64,000 bases of DNA from Shinella sp. WSJ-2. GTDB lineage: Bacteria; Pseudomonadota; Alphaproteobacteria; Rhizobiales; Rhizobiaceae. The notes under the pieces are model-generated. The model had not been told where the DNA came from and made no database searches. It saw only the letters and a list, made by a program, of their open reading frames with translations. Of this stretch, positions 63,637 through 64,000 are shown piece by piece; the stretch's first letter is position 1, and every line of letters begins with the position of its first letter. A program made the position numbers and the translations under genes. The stretch spans positions 186,001 to 250,000 of the forward strand of contig NZ_QWBU01000002.1 of NCBI RefSeq assembly GCF_003432075.1, written 5' to 3'.

Positions 63637-64000
63637 TGCGCTCGACGAGGCGTTGCACGAAGGGCCGCGCCCGCAGCTCCTCCAGCTTCACCTGCTCGGA
63701 TCCCTCAAGGGCTGCGTCAATGCGCGCGCCGATGAGTTCGGCGAAATCGGGATCGATCACCTCGATATCCACCTCGAAATTCAGCCGGAGCGAGCGCGGG
63801 TCGATGTTGGAGGAGCCGACATAGGACCAGGCGTCGTCGACCACCGTCAGCTTGGAATGGTTGAAGGCACCCGAGGCGCGCCAGATGCGGCAGCCGTGTT
63901 TCAGCATCTGGTCGAACTGCGCGGTCATGGCGAGATCGACGAGCTTCAGGTTGTTGGAAGAGGGCACGATGATGTCGATCTCTACCCCGCGCCGCGCCGC
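63608..64000 (-). CDS. phospholipase D/cardiolipin synthase, C-terminal part (5' end outside the window)
   Basis: The last 130 residues of a PLD-superfamily protein; the N-terminal half lies beyond base 64000. The second HKD motif is present as NHSKLTVVDDAWSYVGSSNIDPRS (His, Lys and Asp in HSKLTVVDD, with GSSNIDPR after). IIVPSSNNLKLVDLA before it and RLNFEVDIEVIDPDFA after it match cardiolipin synthase-type enzymes. It would join phosphatidyl groups at the membrane. The 3' end overlaps the EEP gene. Confidence 0.88.
   Translation of the reverse strand, partial: AARRGVEIDIIVPSSNNLKLVDLAMTAQFDQMLKHGCRIWRASGAFNHSKLTVVDDAWSYVGSSNIDPRSLRLNFEVDIEVIDPDFAELIGARIDAALEGSEQVKLEELRARPFVQRLVERITWLGSPYL

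Overview
The window is a GC-rich stretch of an alphaproteobacterial genome, almost certainly from the Rhizobiaceae (Shinella, Rhizobium, Agrobacterium or Ensifer type). The evidence is the frcBCAK fructose transport locus with its ROK regulator, a BA14K-family secreted protein, mbfA preceded by an Irr-type box, pcaQ/pcaDCHG and pcaR/pcaIJF in the rhizobial arrangement, an acetylpolyamine amidohydrolase like the Mycoplana enzyme, and a palindromic intergenic element resembling rhizobial RIME1. I see no phage, transposase, CRISPR array or plasmid gene. The region looks like ordinary chromosome rich in catabolic genes.

Layout. 1-8.2 kb: polyamine amidohydrolase (cut by the edge), a small membrane protein divergent from an XRE regulator, xseA, a quinone reductase, a MarR/EamA divergent pair with twin operators, proC coupled to an M29 aminopeptidase, and a YbaK-type deacylase. 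8.3-19.1 kb: protocatechuate and 4-hydroxybenzoate catabolism. pcaIJF and pcaR diverge, pobR and pobA diverge, and pcaQ diverges from pcaDCHG. A molybdopterin oxidoreductase and a BKACE (DUF849) enzyme sit inside the cluster, and pcaB is absent from it. Hydroxybenzoate would enter at PobA, ring cleavage is by PcaGH, PcaC/PcaD make beta-ketoadipate, and PcaIJ/PcaF convert that to succinyl-CoA and acetyl-CoA. 19.2-23.1 kb: a DHDPS-family lyase, two GntR regulators and a proline-racemase-superfamily protein with an unusual Ser/Thr active-site pair, probably a hydroxyproline-like catabolic module. 23.2-25.1 kb: a GntR/MFS pair with a striking 29-bp dyad.

25.1-34.9 kb: folate cyclo-ligase-like gene with a strong leader hairpin, DUF488, two Rnk/Gre-type genes, gdhA, an HPP-CBS membrane protein, tRNA-Leu(CAG), a phosphomannomutase, BA14K, a SelW-like protein, DoxX, a stand-alone receiver and a Crp/Fnr regulator. 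35-41.9 kb: pyrC, the palindromic repeat, frcBCAK, frcR and a fucU-type mutarotase. 42-47.3 kb: two unlisted small proteins, a glutamine amidotransferase, a MocR/PNPOx pair, a YiiX-like hydrolase and mbfA. 47.4-53.3 kb: translation genes infC (ATT start), rpmI, rplT, a kinase-like gene, pheS and pheT. 53.5-64 kb: hydrolase, transglutaminase-like peptidase, two aldo/keto reductases, LysR, GNAT, a Gfo/Idh/MocA oxidoreductase, an ArsC-like protein, YitT, an aromatic aminotransferase divergent from an Lrp regulator, an endonuclease/exonuclease/phosphatase protein and a truncated phospholipase D/cardiolipin synthase.

I do not see a clearly new multi-gene system. The best leads are the Ser90/Thr256 racemase-superfamily enzyme with its regulators, the BKACE gene inside a pcaB-less pca cluster, the kinase-like protein lacking its catalytic Asp next to pheST, the fucU mutarotase fused to the fructose regulon, and several unusually clean operators.
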